Shown piece after piece: positions 1 to 13,250 of a DNA stretch of 64,000 bases. A program made the position numbers and the translations under genes. Under the pieces are notes generated by a model that had not been told where the DNA came from, did no database searches, and worked only from the letters and a program-made list of their open reading frames with translations. The stretch spans positions 2,404,501 through 2,468,500 of the forward strand of contig NZ_CP162137.1 of the NCBI RefSeq assembly GCF_040833995.1, written 5' to 3'. This DNA comes from Leptospira sp. WS58.C1 (GTDB lineage: Bacteria > Spirochaetota > Leptospiria > Leptospirales > Leptospiraceae). Position 1 is the stretch's first letter. The number at the start of each line of letters is the position of its first letter.

Positions 1-353
1 CTGTATTAAAGATAGCTAATAGATATCTGATTGACGCTTATACCGTATTCCAATCCTCCAAAGAGATCCATAGAGTTTACATAACCGACTCCAAGGGAAC
101 ACAATTATCCCCTTATTATATGAGGACAGGACAAGATTCCTTTCGGGAAACGAGTCATGGGATCGGTAAAAACTGGTCTTATCTTCCCTATTTTTATAGG
201 CAACTTAGGGACTCCATGAGAAAACCCGATGATTGGGGAATGAGTGAGCGTTACTTTGATAGCGACGCCGTAAAAGATCTGATCGTTTTCAGTAAGGAAG
301 TGGAATCAGGTGCGTACGTATTTTTGGACGTGACCGCTCCTCGTGTGTATTAA
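1..353 (+). CDS. C-terminal fragment of a probable EAL/YkuI_C-type c-di-GMP signalling protein (5' end outside window)
   Basis: The frame is open from the left edge (first full codon at 3) to TAA at 351-353, so only the last ~116 residues are present. They resemble the C-terminal sensory domain that follows EAL phosphodiesterase domains in YkuI-type proteins (YkuI_C): a VYITDSKGTQLSPYY strand motif, then GKNWSYLPYF, then a C-terminal AYVFLDVTAP strand. In that family the domain is a PAS/Cache-like fold next to the c-di-GMP hydrolase. The catalytic part lies outside the window, so the EAL assignment is inferred only from this domain. It could be another Cache-like sensor. A small gene follows 12 nt downstream. 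Confidence 0.5.
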   Translation, partial: VLKIANRYLIDAYTVFQSSKEIHRVYITDSKGTQLSPYYMRTGQDSFRETSHGIGKNWSYLPYFYRQLRDSMRKPDDWGMSERYFDSDAVKDLIVFSKEVESGAYVFLDVTAPRVY

Positions 354-365
354 AAAACGGCTTTC

Positions 366-587
366 ATGAGCGGTATTGAAAATCAAATCCTACAAGATAT
401 TTATAGGGCGTCTTCCCAAGGAGGATTTCTTACTATGAGGGATTTGGAATTGAATACTTCCCTTTCCGAATGGAAATTACGACCTCATTTAGAAGATCTG
501 AAAGAAGCAAGTCTAATCGTAGAGCACCCGGAAGGTTTCCAGGTTGCTCCGAAAGGTAGACATTTTTATCAAAGTAATTGGGGTTAA
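366..587 (+). CDS. Small winged-helix-like protein
   Basis: A 73-residue protein starting 12 nt after the preceding stop, so probably co-transcribed with it. The sequence reads as a compact winged helix: an N-terminal helix (NQILQDIYRAS), a helix-turn-helix-like stretch (LTMRDLELNTSLSEWKLRPH) and a C-terminal wing (ASLIVEHPEGFQVAPKGRHF) that resembles the end of transcriptional regulators where the wing reports a phenotype after a helix. No effector domain is present. DNA binding is inferred from pattern only. Its stop overlaps the end of the convergent EamA gene by 4 nt. Confidence 0.5.
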   Translation: MSGIENQILQDIYRASSQGGFLTMRDLELNTSLSEWKLRPHLEDLKEASLIVEHPEGFQVAPKGRHFYQSNWG

Positions 588-1516
588 TTCGGAACTTCCA
601 ATTCTTCTTCTATCGCCAAAACTTCTTCTTTTTTTACCTGCGTCCTATTCAATATGATCACGGACGAAATCGCGAACACTCCGCCGAGTAAGGTGCTTAA
701 TTTAGGCTCTTCTCCTAAAAAGATCCAACTCCCCAAAAGTGCTGTCACAGGTACAAGGAAGATAAACGAACTTGCAGTTCTGGATCCCAATCTGCTGGAA
801 GCGTAAAAATACACTGTGGTCCCAAAGGTTGTAGATATTACGGAAAGATAAAATAGTTGGAGCCAGAAGTTCCAATCGTTATCCATCACTCCGCTCAGAT
901 CATAAGGAAATGCGAGAAATAGATCGAACACCGTCCCAATGCTGAACACGTAAAAACTGTAAACCATCGGAGACATCCTTTGTCCTGTACTATGACTGTT
1001 CATGCTTAGAACGGCCCAACTGAATGCGCAAAGTAAAAAGTAAACATTCCCCGATTGGAACAACATCGTCCAATCTCCTTCCCAAATTTTTAAGAGTAAA
1101 AATCCGCCGGTTAATCCTATGAACAAACCTATGAATTCTTTTCCGGAAGGTAGTTTTTTTTGGAAAGTATGGACCAAGATATACGTAAAGATGGGATTCA
1201 TCGTGGTCACTAATACCCCGCCAGCTCCCGCTAATCCCTGACTAAGTCCTAATAGGAAAAATTGATTGTATATCGTGTATAAGACAGCACCAATCGCAAC
1301 TTGTAATAAGCCTTTTTTGTCGGGTAAGACAATGGATTCTCTTCTGAGGATCAGGACCGGGACCAAAGAGATCGCAGTCGCTAAAAATCTCCAGAATACG
1401 ATCACGATAGGAGGTTCCGTGCCCACGATCGATTTGGCGGAAGGCCAAGCGAATCCCCAACTTACCATGGCGATTACGAGAAGGATAAAGAATTTTATAG
1501 ATTGATTTTGGAACAT
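584..1516 (-). CDS. EamA/DMT-family transporter
   Basis: A 310-residue integral membrane protein with about ten hydrophobic helices arranged as two EamA repeats, the drug/metabolite transporter layout. Repeat one begins FFILLVIAMVSWGFAWPSAK and contains the VIVFWRF motif after the first helix; repeat two begins near VYFLLCAFSWAVLS and ends with FLVPVTALLGSWIFLGE, a typical family signature. The frame extends 39 residues further upstream, but that extension would run through an intrinsic terminator (1573-1600), so I start at the ATG at 1516, directly before the first helix. Substrate is unknown; EamA proteins export metabolites or amino acids. It faces the small winged-helix gene tail to tail. 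Confidence 0.85.
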   Translation of the reverse strand: MFQNQSIKFFILLVIAMVSWGFAWPSAKSIVGTEPPIVIVFWRFLATAISLVPVLILRRESIVLPDKKGLLQVAIGAVLYTIYNQFFLLGLSQGLAGAGGVLVTTMNPIFTYILVHTFQKKLPSGKEFIGLFIGLTGGFLLLKIWEGDWTMLFQSGNVYFLLCAFSWAVLSMNSHSTGQRMSPMVYSFYVFSIGTVFDLFLAFPYDLSGVMDNDWNFWLQLFYLSVISTTFGTTVYFYASSRLGSRTASSFIFLVPVTALLGSWIFLGEEPKLSTLLGGVFAISSVIILNRTQVKKEEVLAIEEELEVPN

Positions 1517-1572
1517 CCCTAGTTCTGCCTCATTACCAGTTTTTTTGTTCACCTCTTGAAGAGGAGTATAAT

Positions 1573-1600
1573 AAAAAACCCGGCCTAAGTGCCGGGTTTT
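1573..1600 (-). terminator. Rho-independent terminator
   Basis: Ten-base arms AAAACCCGGC (1575-1584) and GCCGGGTTTT (1591-1600) with a six-base loop. Read on the minus strand the stem is followed by a T-rich run (TTTTTTATTATA). It lies just downstream of the minus-strand gene ending at 1630 and upstream of the EamA start at 1516, so it most likely ends the former transcript. Confidence 0.8.
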
Positions 1601-1629
1601 CCTTTCGACTTTAGTCTGTATCTGAAAGA

Positions 1630-1842
1630 TCATGCATTAAGATCGATTAGATAACCCCTGCGAGTAATTTGATCGTCGGTATTTACGCCTACCTTGGCGA
1701 GACTCTTCGGCGCTGTAACAACTGTATCCATGTTACTGAGCGGATGAAGACGATCCGGCATATTACGGATGGTGAATTCGGATTGGGAGAATTGTTGGGC
1801 TGCTCGGTTATTACTTCCAGCCGCGTTGATTTCTTGTAACAT
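1630..1842 (-). CDS. Small conserved-looking hypothetical protein
   Basis: A 70-residue hydrophilic protein with no signal peptide or membrane helix. An AGGATT ribosome-binding site lies about 10 nt before the ATG, and a strong intrinsic terminator follows (1573-1600), which together support a real single-gene unit. The N-terminal half is rich in Asn, Gln and Ala (LQEINAAGSNNRAAQQFSQS); the C-terminal half carries LAKVGVNTDDQITRRGYL and ends IDLNA. I do not recognise a family. The defined start, stop and terminator argue against a chance frame. Confidence 0.6.
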   Translation of the reverse strand: MLQEINAAGSNNRAAQQFSQSEFTIRNMPDRLHPLSNMDTVVTAPKSLAKVGVNTDDQITRRGYLIDLNA

Positions 1843-1905
1843 AACTGCGAATCCTATTTTTACAAAATTTAGACTATTTAGGGAGTTCTGTAAAGAAATA
1901 AATTT

Positions 1906-2592
<687 letters not shown>

Positions 2593-2673
2593 AAAAACCT
2601 TAAGGAAGATTTTTAAATCCGGTTGCTTCCGAATTCAAGCTTAAAACCGGCCTTTGGAAATTTTAGAAAAAGT

Positions 2674-3309
2674 TTATTCTTGGTCTTTGGAATATTTTTC
2701 TTTGTCCGAAGCGAATTCTTGTCCTTTGAGCAAACGGATCAGATTGGTCCTATGAAGTACTAAGATCGTGAAACTAATACAGACGATCGCCCAAAAGATA
2801 GGCGTATTATAACTTTTTCCGTCTATAAGAGAAAGTAGATAGTAGGAAATAGGCAAAGTGATCGCTCCCCCTATGGAACCGATGGACACAAAACCGAAGA
2901 TCTTTTTTAGAATTAAAAATACGATCAACGTAATGAGGATCGGACCGGGAGAAAGCACTGCAAATACTCCGAAGCTGGTCGCCACGCCCTTCCCTCCTTT
3001 AAATTTTAAAAAAGGAGAAAACATATGACCAAGGACCGCAGCCACTCCGCAAAAAAGGGAAAGGTATTCTTGGGAATCTTCGTATAAAAATCGTATCGCA
3101 AGAGGAAAAACGGCACCTTTTGCAATATCTAAAAGTAAAACGGGGAGTCCTATTTTCCAACCTAGCAAACGGGTAACGTTTGTGGCACCTATATTCCCGC
3201 TTCCTTTTTGTCTGATGTCTATTCCTTTCAACTTTGCGGCTAAAAACCCAAAAGGAACGGAACCTAAAAGAAAAGACGCAGGTAAGAAGAATAGATACAG
3301 TTCGTTCAT
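2674..3309 (-). CDS. plsY: Glycerol-3-phosphate acyltransferase PlsY
   Basis: An integral membrane enzyme that moves an acyl group from acyl-phosphate to glycerol-3-phosphate, giving lysophosphatidate, the first step of phospholipid synthesis in most bacteria. All three family signatures are visible: [15 protein letters not shown] at residues ~36-50, [11 protein letters not shown] near 103-113, and the C-terminal [11 protein letters not shown]. About five membrane helices and the 211-residue length fit PlsY. Its ATG overlaps the end of der by 4 nt, so the two are translationally coupled in the smpB-der-plsY run. Confidence 0.96.
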   Translation of the reverse strand: MNELYLFFLPASFLLGSVPFGFLAAKLKGIDIRQKGSGNIGATNVTRLLGWKIGLPVLLLDIAKGAVFPLAIRFLYEDSQEYLSLFCGVAAVLGHMFSPFLKFKGGKGVATSFGVFAVLSPGPILITLIVFLILKKIFGFVSIGSIGGAITLPISYYLLSLIDGKSYNTPIFWAIVCISFTILVLHRTNLIRLLKGQEFASDKEKYSKDQE

Positions 3310-4682
3310 TTCCGATCAGACCTCAATTCCAAACGGATCGGGATTCCCTTTAAATTATACTTTTCGGTCAGCTTCTTCTTAATGAATGTCAATAGATTGG
3401 ATTTAAAATAATCCACATGGTTCACAAATAAGATCAAATGAAACGGAGAAACGGATACTTGGGTACAATACAACATCTTAGGAGGTTTGTTCGCGGAGAA
3501 AGACCTACCGGCTTCCGCCATCCATGCTCTGAGTGATTGGTTCAGTTCCGAGGTGGAGATCTTTTTCTTAGAACGGGATGCCAGATCGATGGTCATCTCC
3601 ATCATCTTATGGATCCGCTGTTTTTCCTTAGCGCTTAAAGTGATGATCTGAATTTCTTTTAAAAGAGGAAACCTCGAATACAAACGTTCTTGGTAATTTT
3701 TAAAGGAATCGTTATCCTTATCTTCGATAGCATCCCATTTATTTACCGCGAGTAAAAAAGGTTTCCCTTCTTCTTGGAGCATTCCTACGATCTTTTTGTC
3801 GAATTCTCCGAAACCTTTGAGCGCGTCCAAAAGATGAATGACCACATCGGAATTCTGGATGGTTCTTTTAGTCCGTTGGTAAGAATAAAATTCCAAGGCT
3901 TCTGCCTTATCCGATTTTCTGCGGATCCCTGCAGTGTCCGTGATACGGATCTTTTTGCCTTCGAACGTGACTGTTGTATCGACGGAGTCTCTGGTTGTTC
4001 CCGCAACTTCACTCACAACCGCTCTATCATATCCGCAAAGTGCATTTAATAAACTGGATTTTCCAGCGTTCGGTTTTCCTACGATCGCAAGACTGAAGTC
4101 TTCAGTAGCCCCAGAGGAAATTTCCCCTTCTTCTGTGGTTTGGACTTTTCTTTTTGCGGTCGGCAGTAAGAATGCTATCTTTTCTAATAGAAGAGGAAGG
4201 TTCCTTCTTCCTATCGCAGAAATCGGGAGGATTTCCGACAGACCCATCTTATAAAAAGAATCCAGGTCTTCTTCATCTTCCGGATGATCCACTTTGTTTA
4301 CACAATATAAAACGGGGATCTGATTTAACTCCGGATCCTTTCTGAATTTATCAATGAGTCTGGAATCGTACGAAGTAACCTCGTGTAGATCCAAAAGAAA
4401 AACTACCAGATCGGATTCTGCGACTTGCCGGAAAGCATTTTCGAGAACCGCTTCTTCCAGACTTTCAGGCCTTTCTATATCCAAACCGGGTGTATCGCAT
4501 AAGACGAAGTCCAGGCCCTTCTCCGGATTTAAAACACGAGCACGAAGAACATCACGCGTCACACCAGGATAATCCTCGGTAATCGCTAATTTCTTTTTCA
4601 GAAGTGCGTTGAATAAAGTGGACTTACCAACATTCTGGCGTCCTACGATACTTATAATCGGAACTCTTTTTTTAGAGGACAT
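3306..4682 (-). CDS. der: Ribosome assembly GTPase Der (EngA)
   Basis: A tandem-GTPase needed for 50S subunit maturation. The first G domain has GRQNVGKST at residues 14-22, DTPGLD and NKVD; the second has GKPNAGKSS near residue 200, DTAGIRRK near 250 and NKWD. The C-terminal ~110 residues form the KH-like domain typical of Der ([20 protein letters not shown]). The 458-residue length is normal. The ATG at 4680-4682 directly abuts the smpB stop at 4683-4685, and the 3' end overlaps plsY, so the order smpB-der-plsY is tightly packed. Confidence 0.98.
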   Translation of the reverse strand: MSSKKRVPIISIVGRQNVGKSTLFNALLKKKLAITEDYPGVTRDVLRARVLNPEKGLDFVLCDTPGLDIERPESLEEAVLENAFRQVAESDLVVFLLDLHEVTSYDSRLIDKFRKDPELNQIPVLYCVNKVDHPEDEEDLDSFYKMGLSEILPISAIGRRNLPLLLEKIAFLLPTAKRKVQTTEEGEISSGATEDFSLAIVGKPNAGKSSLLNALCGYDRAVVSEVAGTTRDSVDTTVTFEGKKIRITDTAGIRRKSDKAEALEFYSYQRTKRTIQNSDVVIHLLDALKGFGEFDKKIVGMLQEEGKPFLLAVNKWDAIEDKDNDSFKNYQERLYSRFPLLKEIQIITLSAKEKQRIHKMMEMTIDLASRSKKKISTSELNQSLRAWMAEAGRSFSANKPPKMLYCTQVSVSPFHLILFVNHVDYFKSNLLTFIKKKLTEKYNLKGIPIRLELRSDRK

Positions 4683-5165
4683 TTAAGAGTAATTCTTGGC
4701 CTTCATCGCTCTCGCGATTTCCAGTTTTGCGTCGCTTTTTTTCATATCTTCCCGTTTATCGTAGAGTTTTTTAGGTTTTGCTAATGCTAACTCCACCTTG
4801 GCCCAACGGTTATCCTTAAAATAAACTTTAGTAGCGACGAGCACCAATCCCTTTTCTTTGATCTGTTTATCTAACTTATCTATCTCTTTTCTATTCAAAA
4901 GAAGTTTGCGAGGACGGATATCCGGATGATTTGCATATCCTCCGTTCTTGTATGGAGTGATGGAAAAACCATCTAGGTAAACTTCTCCGTTTTTTATTTT
5001 TGCAAACGCATCGGTAAGGTTTGCTTTTTTTTCTCGGAGACTTTTGACTTCGGATCCGGACAAGACGATACCCGCTTCGATGAATGAGATCAATTCGAAG
5101 TTGAACTTGGCCTTTTTATTGACCAGAGGTTGAGGGCTATTGTCTTTTTCTTTTTTCGTTGCCAT
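4683..5165 (-). CDS. smpB: tmRNA-binding protein SmpB
   Basis: Binds tmRNA and brings it to stalled ribosomes for trans-translation. Recognisable family blocks are [20 protein letters not shown] near the N terminus, [20 protein letters not shown], and the C-terminal basic tail [13 protein letters not shown] that inserts into the empty mRNA channel. The 160-residue length is standard. It sits 34 nt downstream of the large AAA+ protein and abuts der without a gap. The tmRNA gene itself was not seen in the window. Confidence 0.97.
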   Translation of the reverse strand: MATKKEKDNSPQPLVNKKAKFNFELISFIEAGIVLSGSEVKSLREKKANLTDAFAKIKNGEVYLDGFSITPYKNGGYANHPDIRPRKLLLNRKEIDKLDKQIKEKGLVLVATKVYFKDNRWAKVELALAKPKKLYDKREDMKKSDAKLEIARAMKAKNYS

Positions 5166-5199
5166 AGTTCCCAGGAGCGGGAATTCCCCGCGCTTACCG

Positions 5200-8229
<3,030 letters not shown>

Positions 8230-8334
8230 GTCCCCAAGATCCGGAAAGTGGAATTCCGAGGCAATCTCATTTCGTTATTTCTGAGAACGATTGGTTGGGA
8301 ACTCCAACTGATTCACACGGAGACCACTAAGGAA

Positions 8335-8533
8335 TTTCGCACAGAGGCCACGGAGTTTGAAAGAGACTCAGAGTTAGGTTCACACAGAGACACAAAGGCG
8401 CGGAGAGGAGTGATGTTGGAGTTCCCACGACAATCCCCCAAACTTATCCTATTCTCTGTGCGCTCTGTGACTCTGTGTGCCAGTATCTTAGTGTCTCATT
8501 CTTCTCTGTGTTCTCCGTGGCCTCTGTGCGAAA
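8335..8533. repeat. CACAGAG-type inverted-repeat element, copy 1 (longest)
   Basis: This fills most of the 8230-8597 gap; no gene is seen there. A 21-base arm at 8335-8355 beginning TTTCGCACAGAGGCC is a perfect inverted copy of 8513-8533 ending GGCCTCTGTGCGAAA. Internal imperfect arms of the same CACAGAG motif lie at 8380-8403 and 8456-8481. A palindrome-like TGTTGGAGTTCCCACGACA (8414-8432) sits near the centre, and a related GTTGGGAACTCCAAC lies just outside at 8295-8309. There is no transposase, so it reads as a MITE-like or structural repeat. Confidence 0.8.
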
Positions 8534-8597
8534 AAATTCTACTCACAAACTCAATTTCCGTTTGTTCATCAAACGGCTTCTACATTAGCGTATTTAT

Positions 8598-9713
8598 ATG
8601 AGCCAGAGTACCCTTGATTACGTACTAGCGCAAAGAATCCAAGGTTTGGATTCCTCAGCCATCCGAAAAGCATTCGAACTTGCCGGGACATTAAAAGACC
8701 CGATCAACCTTTCCATCGGACAACCTCATTTTCCCTGTCCTCCGAATATTATAGAAGCCGGGGTCAAAGCTCTACGTGACGGAAAAACCGCTTATACATT
8801 AACGGCAGGAATTCCGGAACTAAAAGAAGCTCTTTCCCAGAAATACAAACAGGAAAATCAGATCGATTACGCAAGTCCCGATCGGATCTTAGTCACTTCC
8901 GGGATCAGCTCCGCGTTTTTATTACTATTCAATTCACTTCTGAACGAAGGAGATGAGTGTCTAGTCGTTACTCCTCACTTCTTGATGTATCCTGCTTATA
9001 TCAAAATTTACGGCGGAAAGATGCATACCGTTTCCGAAGATTTCCAACCGGAAGACCTGAACGCATTCAAGGATAAGAAGTTGAAGATCATCATTTTCTC
9101 CACTCCTTCCAATCCGACCGGAACAGTTTTAACTAAAAAACAACTAGCTGCACTTGCAGAACTCGCGGAAAGAACGGGAGCCTATCTCATCTCCGACGAG
9201 ATCTACGAGAAGTTCGACTACGATAAATCATTCTTATCCGTCGGGTCTTTTTATGAAAGAGCGATCACTCTTTCCGGATTTTCCAAAACCTATAGTATGA
9301 CCGGACTTAGACTCGCATCCATAGTCGCTCCTGCTCCTATTATAAAAACATTAACCACTTTGCAACAATACACTTTGGTTTGTGCACCTTCCGTCACCCA
9401 ATGGATGGGAATTGAGGCGCTCAAAACGGAAATGCAACCTTATATCGACGATTATAAGGAAAAAAGGGATTATGTTTACGAAAATCTAAAAGACCATTAC
9501 CAACTGAAAAAAAGCGGGGGTGCGTTCTACTTCTTCTTAAAAATAAAGGAGAAGGACGACGATTTTATCGTACGAGCGGTAAAGGAAAAAAGCCTGATCC
9601 TCGTGCCCGGTTATATATTTGTAGATTCCAAAGAATATATCCGTATCAGTTTTGCTTCCGAATGGGAGAATCTGAAACGAGGTATAACCGCCCTAAAAGA
9701 ATTGGCTTCTTAA
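8598..9713 (+). CDS. PLP-dependent class I/II aminotransferase
   Basis: A 371-residue fold-type I aminotransferase of the aspartate/aromatic group. Visible features: substrate-side INLSIGQPHFPCP near the N terminus, LVTSGISSAF (cofactor phosphate loop), STPSNPTGTVL with the ring-binding Asn, ISDEIYEKFDY with the Asp and Tyr that contact PLP, and the Schiff-base lysine in SGFSKTYSMTGLR (about K230). The C-terminal YIRISFASE carries the carboxylate-binding Arg. Substrate cannot be decided from sequence. It begins 65 nt after the repeat element and is followed 9 nt later by the prepilin peptidase gene. Confidence 0.92.
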   Translation: MSQSTLDYVLAQRIQGLDSSAIRKAFELAGTLKDPINLSIGQPHFPCPPNIIEAGVKALRDGKTAYTLTAGIPELKEALSQKYKQENQIDYASPDRILVTSGISSAFLLLFNSLLNEGDECLVVTPHFLMYPAYIKIYGGKMHTVSEDFQPEDLNAFKDKKLKIIIFSTPSNPTGTVLTKKQLAALAELAERTGAYLISDEIYEKFDYDKSFLSVGSFYERAITLSGFSKTYSMTGLRLASIVAPAPIIKTLTTLQQYTLVCAPSVTQWMGIEALKTEMQPYIDDYKEKRDYVYENLKDHYQLKKSGGAFYFFLKIKEKDDDFIVRAVKEKSLILVPGYIFVDSKEYIRISFASEWENLKRGITALKELAS

Positions 9714-9722
9714 GAGAATATT

Positions 9723-10568
9723 TTGGCGGAGTACTATAACGAATTCCCAAGTTTACTCTTCTTTATATGGATAGGAGGCGTATTAGTCTCCTTTTCTATG
9801 GGAAGTTTTTATTCTACCCTGGCTTATAGGATCCTCAGATTTTATTATGGAAAAGAAAGAAAAATCGGCTCCAAACTTTTTAGACTTAAAAAGATCCTAA
9901 TAGAACCTTCTGCCTGCGAGTCTTGCGGGACAAAGATCAAAGGAGCCGCTATCATTCCGGTATTCGGATATTGGATCTCCAAAAAAGAATGTAGTAACTG
10001 CAAGGCCCCGATCAATCCTCTATACTCTCTTGCGGAGGCGGTATTCGGATTATTATTCGTAGTTTCTTTTCTCTTTTCCGGAAAATTACTCGGAAGTTTT
10101 ACATTCGTAGCCTTATGCGGACATTTGCTCATAGCGGCAAGTACCGACTTTAAAAAATTTTCCTTAGATTATGAAAATTTGCCCTTCATTCTTCTGTTTG
10201 GAACCTTAGCAAATTATCTACTATTCGATTCTGTTCCTGGCAAAACCGAATTAATCGTGTATGTTTCTTTCTCCGCCGTATTCTTTTTAGTGTATTTTAT
10301 CTTTCCTACAGGAATGGGATTTGCGGACGCAATATTCGCGCCTGCATTCGCATTCTTATGCACCCATCCTTGGTGGATTTTTTTCTTAAACTCTTCTTAC
10401 GGGATTGCGATCATAGTAACGGTACTAAAAAGAAAAAAAGGAGAGACCTTAAGGCAAGTCCCGATCCCGATGGGTGTATATTTTTCGATCGGACTAGCAT
10501 TGACATTTCTGGCTAGAATGTTTTCAAATTCGGGTTTACTTCCCAACTGGGCGGATCTCATTCTATAG
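9723..10568 (+). CDS. Prepilin peptidase (type IV leader peptidase / methyltransferase)
   Basis: A 281-residue polytopic membrane aspartyl protease that cleaves and N-methylates type IV pilin-like precursors. Two zinc-type pairs, CESCG and CSNC, flank a short loop in the cytoplasmic region, as in bifunctional PilD enzymes. Catalytic aspartates are expected in STDFKKFSLDYENLP and in the GxGD box, here GMGFADAIF, where GFAD replaces the usual GFGD. The start is a TTG at 9723 preceded by AAGAGA; the next ATG (at 9798) would delete the first helix. No pilin or pilus gene is nearby, so its substrates lie elsewhere. Confidence 0.88.
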   Translation: MAEYYNEFPSLLFFIWIGGVLVSFSMGSFYSTLAYRILRFYYGKERKIGSKLFRLKKILIEPSACESCGTKIKGAAIIPVFGYWISKKECSNCKAPINPLYSLAEAVFGLLFVVSFLFSGKLLGSFTFVALCGHLLIAASTDFKKFSLDYENLPFILLFGTLANYLLFDSVPGKTELIVYVSFSAVFFLVYFIFPTGMGFADAIFAPAFAFLCTHPWWIFFLNSSYGIAIIVTVLKRKKGETLRQVPIPMGVYFSIGLALTFLARMFSNSGLLPNWADLIL

Positions 10569-10572
10569 CAGT

Positions 10573-11214
10573 ATGCAAAATAAGATCTCCGATATTCGAA
10601 ACGAATATAGCAAAGCTTCTCTGGACGAAAAAGATATAGCAGATTCTCCCATCGATTTTTTTAAAACTTGGTTCGACCAAGCGGTCCGTTCCGAAGTCAG
10701 AGAGCCGACCGCAATGACTTTAGCGACTGTCCGAAAAGACGGAATGCCCGATGCAAGGATCGTTCTACTCAAAGGGATCGAAAAAGAGGGCTTCCAGTTT
10801 TATACCAATTATGCTAGCGCCAAAGGAAAAGAATTGGATTTTAATCCCAATGCTTGCCTTGTTTTTTTCTGGGCTGAATTAGAAAGACAGGTCCGTATCA
10901 GAGGAAAAATCTCCAAGGTTTCCAGGCAAAATTCGGAAGAATATTTCCACTCTAGACCTTTCGCAAGCCAAATCGGCGCACTTGCTTCTTCTCAAAGCGA
11001 TCCGATAGATGACAGATCTATTTTAGATAAACATTATGAAGAACTAAAACTAAAATACGAAGGAAAAACAGTTCCCCTGCCTGAAAACTGGGGGGGATAT
11101 ATATTGGAAGCTTCTGAAATGGAATTTTGGCAAGGGCGAAGAAGTCGCCTACATGATCGGGTCTTATTCCGAAAAGTAGGCGCCGCTTGGACAAAAACCA
11201 GACTACAACCTTAG
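10573..11214 (+). CDS. pdxH: Pyridoxine/pyridoxamine 5'-phosphate oxidase
   Basis: An FMN enzyme that makes pyridoxal 5'-phosphate from PNP or PMP. Family features are [20 protein letters not shown] with the FMN contacts, the [17 protein letters not shown] block, the [13 protein letters not shown] region and the C-terminal [11 protein letters not shown] signature. The 213-residue length is standard. It starts 4 nt after the prepilin peptidase stop. The co-located PLP-dependent aminotransferase two genes upstream uses the cofactor it produces. Its 3' end overlaps ribBA tail to tail by 4 nt. Confidence 0.97.
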   Translation: MQNKISDIRNEYSKASLDEKDIADSPIDFFKTWFDQAVRSEVREPTAMTLATVRKDGMPDARIVLLKGIEKEGFQFYTNYASAKGKELDFNPNACLVFFWAELERQVRIRGKISKVSRQNSEEYFHSRPFASQIGALASSQSDPIDDRSILDKHYEELKLKYEGKTVPLPENWGGYILEASEMEFWQGRRSRLHDRVLFRKVGAAWTKTRLQP

Positions 11215-12416
11215 TTTAGTCCGAGTAGATGCCCCATTCTCATTTTTTTAGTGAATAAATAATGGTGATTATTCCCCGTAGGTTTGATCTCGATAGGGAT
11301 ACGATCCGTAACTTCCAGACCGTAACCTTCCAAACCCACGATCTTACGAGGATTGTTGGTTAGAAGTTTCATCTTACCGACACCAATGTCTTTCAAGATC
11401 TGAGCGCCCACTCCGTATTCTCGGAGATCGGGAGCAAACCCCAATTTCTCGTTTGCCTCTACAGTATCCAAACCTTGGTCCTGCATATTATAAGCCTTGA
11501 GCTTATTGATAAGACCGATCCCTCTACCCTCTTGTCTCATATAAAGAAGGATCCCCTTCCCTTCCTGAGCGATCATAGATAGAGCGGAATGGAGCTGAGG
11601 TCCACAATCGCAACGTCCGCTTCCAAAAATATCCCCGGTAAAACACTCGGAATGTACACGGACCATTACAGGTTCGTCTTTATCAATTTTACCTTTTACT
11701 AATGCAACATGGACCTTATCGTCTATGATGGTAGAATATGCTCTGACGGAAAAATCCCCATACTCGGTAGGAAGAGTTGTCTCCACTTCCAGATGGATTA
11801 AATTTTCCTTTTTCCTTCTGTAACGGATCAGATCCTCGATGGTGTAAATATTTAGTCCGTGTTTCTCTGCGAATTTTTCCAGATCAGGAAGACGAGACAT
11901 GGTTCCGTCATCGTTCATAATCTCGCAAATCACCGCGGCAGGATAAAGTCCCGCAAGTTTTGACAGATCCACCGAAGCCTCGGTATGACCCGCTCTTCTG
12001 AGCACTCCTCCGGAAACGGCCTGTAAAGGAAATAAATGACCGGGTTTCATCAGGTCGCCCGGAGTAGTATTCGGATCAATCAGGACTTGGATGGTAGTAG
12101 CTCTATCCTGGGCGGAAATCCCGGTAGTAGTCCCGTGTTTTGCATCGACGGAAACGGTAAATGCAGTCCCGTGTTTGTCACCTAAACTTAGGTCGTCCAC
12201 CATTCTGTTCAGGCCGAGTTGCCTGAGTCTGTCCCCCTCCATCGGAAAACAGATGAGCCCCCGTCCGTAGGTGGCCATAAAATTCACCTTTTCTTTGTCG
12301 GTGAATTGGGCGGCACAAACCAGATCCCCCTCGTTTTCCCTATCTTCGGAATCAACGAGAATGATCATCTTCCCCGCTTTTATATCTTCGATTGCCTGTT
12401 CAATGGAGCCGATCAT
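11211..12416 (-). CDS. ribBA: Bifunctional DHBP synthase / GTP cyclohydrolase II
   Basis: Supplies both branches of riboflavin synthesis. The N-terminal half (about 1-205) is 3,4-dihydroxy-2-butanone-4-phosphate synthase with the acidic metal loop [10 protein letters not shown] (22-31) and RAGHTEAS. The C-terminal half is GTP cyclohydrolase II with its zinc cysteines in [17 protein letters not shown] and the RQEGRGIGL and LLTNNPRKI motifs. The 401-residue fused length is standard. The ATG has a clear GAGGTGG ribosome-binding site. It follows ribE on the same strand after a 228-base gap with a repeat element; I saw no FMN riboswitch consensus there. Confidence 0.97.
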   Translation of the reverse strand: MIGSIEQAIEDIKAGKMIILVDSEDRENEGDLVCAAQFTDKEKVNFMATYGRGLICFPMEGDRLRQLGLNRMVDDLSLGDKHGTAFTVSVDAKHGTTTGISAQDRATTIQVLIDPNTTPGDLMKPGHLFPLQAVSGGVLRRAGHTEASVDLSKLAGLYPAAVICEIMNDDGTMSRLPDLEKFAEKHGLNIYTIEDLIRYRRKKENLIHLEVETTLPTEYGDFSVRAYSTIIDDKVHVALVKGKIDKDEPVMVRVHSECFTGDIFGSGRCDCGPQLHSALSMIAQEGKGILLYMRQEGRGIGLINKLKAYNMQDQGLDTVEANEKLGFAPDLREYGVGAQILKDIGVGKMKLLTNNPRKIVGLEGYGLEVTDRIPIEIKPTGNNHHYLFTKKMRMGHLLGLN

Positions 12417-12543
12417 GATTCCACCTCATCTCTTGGACTGTTTTTTTTCCATGATAAATCCGGGCCAACTCGGAAAAGTGAGACTGATAGTTGGTAAATC
12501 GAACCAAGAATACCTGTCGGGGAATAAACTTCCGACCCTCTAA

Positions 12544-12640
12544 TTTCGCACAGAGGTCACTGAGGGGGAAATCGGAAAGTTCTCGATGTAGGAGTTCCTA
12601 CAACTCTTTCTCTCCGTGCACTCTGTGTTCTCCGTGCGAA
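12544..12640. repeat. CACAGAG-type inverted-repeat element, copy 2
   Basis: Left arm at 12544-12564 (begins TTTCGCACAGAGGTC) and right arm at 12612-12640 (ends TCTCCGTGCGAA), arranged as inverted imperfect repeats. A near-palindrome TGTAGGAGTTCCTACA sits between them at 12587-12602. The element separates ribE from ribBA within an otherwise co-directional gene run. Confidence 0.75.
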
Positions 12641-12644
12641 CCCC

Positions 12645-13250
12645 TTAGCTGTATTTTCCGAGTTGCTCTAAGTATCTCGCAATCAGGTCTACTTCTAAGT
12701 TTACCTTGGCTCCGACTTTCCAGGCTTCGGAGGCGTTTGTGACATGTAGAGTTTCGGGGATTAAAACTAATTCGAATTCTCCCGGCTTGGAATCCACAAT
12801 AGTGAGAGAGATCCCGTCCACAGTTACACTACCACGGACCGCAAAATATTTGGTGAATGAAGGATCGTGAGAAATTACAAACCTTCTTACATTGCCTGAA
12901 TCTTTTTCCTCGGAAAGTAGAATCGTCCCCGTTAAATCCACATGGCCGGTCACGAAATGACCTCCCATTCTTGTATGGGGTTGGACTGACCTTTCTAAAT
13001 TGATCTTTGTCCCGACTTGAAAACTTCCGAAATTGGTAAGTTCCAAAGTTTTGTAAGAAGAATAGAATTCGAATTTGTTCCCATTCTCTTGGAAAGAAGT
13101 TACGGTATGACATGCTCCGTTGACCGAAATAGAATCCCCATTTTTTAGGTCAGGATCTTTCCAAACGGTGGCTACTTTAAAAATTTTACCGTCACCTGTG
13201 TCTTGGACGGATTCGATTCTTCCGGTACATTCTATCAGTCCTGTGAACAT
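12645..13250 (-). CDS. ribE: Riboflavin synthase alpha subunit
   Basis: Catalyses dismutation of two lumazine molecules to riboflavin. Two lumazine-binding beta-barrel repeats are visible: the first begins [15 protein letters not shown] and contains [14 protein letters not shown], the second begins [16 protein letters not shown] and contains [13 protein letters not shown]. The canonical MFTGLIE start is the ATG at 13250, which gives 201 residues; a longer frame back to 13316 would add 22 residues not found in the family. The start overlaps the end of ribD by 16 nt, implying coupled translation. Confidence 0.96.
   Translation of the reverse strand: MFTGLIECTGRIESVQDTGDGKIFKVATVWKDPDLKNGDSISVNGACHTVTSFQENGNKFEFYSSYKTLELTNFGSFQVGTKINLERSVQPHTRMGGHFVTGHVDLTGTILLSEEKDSGNVRRFVISHDPSFTKYFAVRGSVTVDGISLTIVDSKPGEFELVLIPETLHVTNASEAWKVGAKVNLEVDLIARYLEQLGKYS

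Noticed and set aside
584..1633. EamA transporter extended to 1633
   Set aside because: The extra 39 residues would be encoded across an intrinsic terminator and lack family likeness; the ATG at 1516 precedes the first helix.
8335..8533. Repeat array read as CRISPR
   Set aside because: Units are about ten bases, irregular and inverted, with no constant spacers and no cas genes.
8248..8601. Open frame of about 117 codons before the aminotransferase
   Set aside because: It consists of the CACAGAG repeat element; no start signal and no protein likeness.
12417..12644. FMN riboswitch before ribBA
   Set aside because: No conserved FMN-aptamer blocks were seen; the gap is explained by a repeat element and a normal ribosome-binding site.
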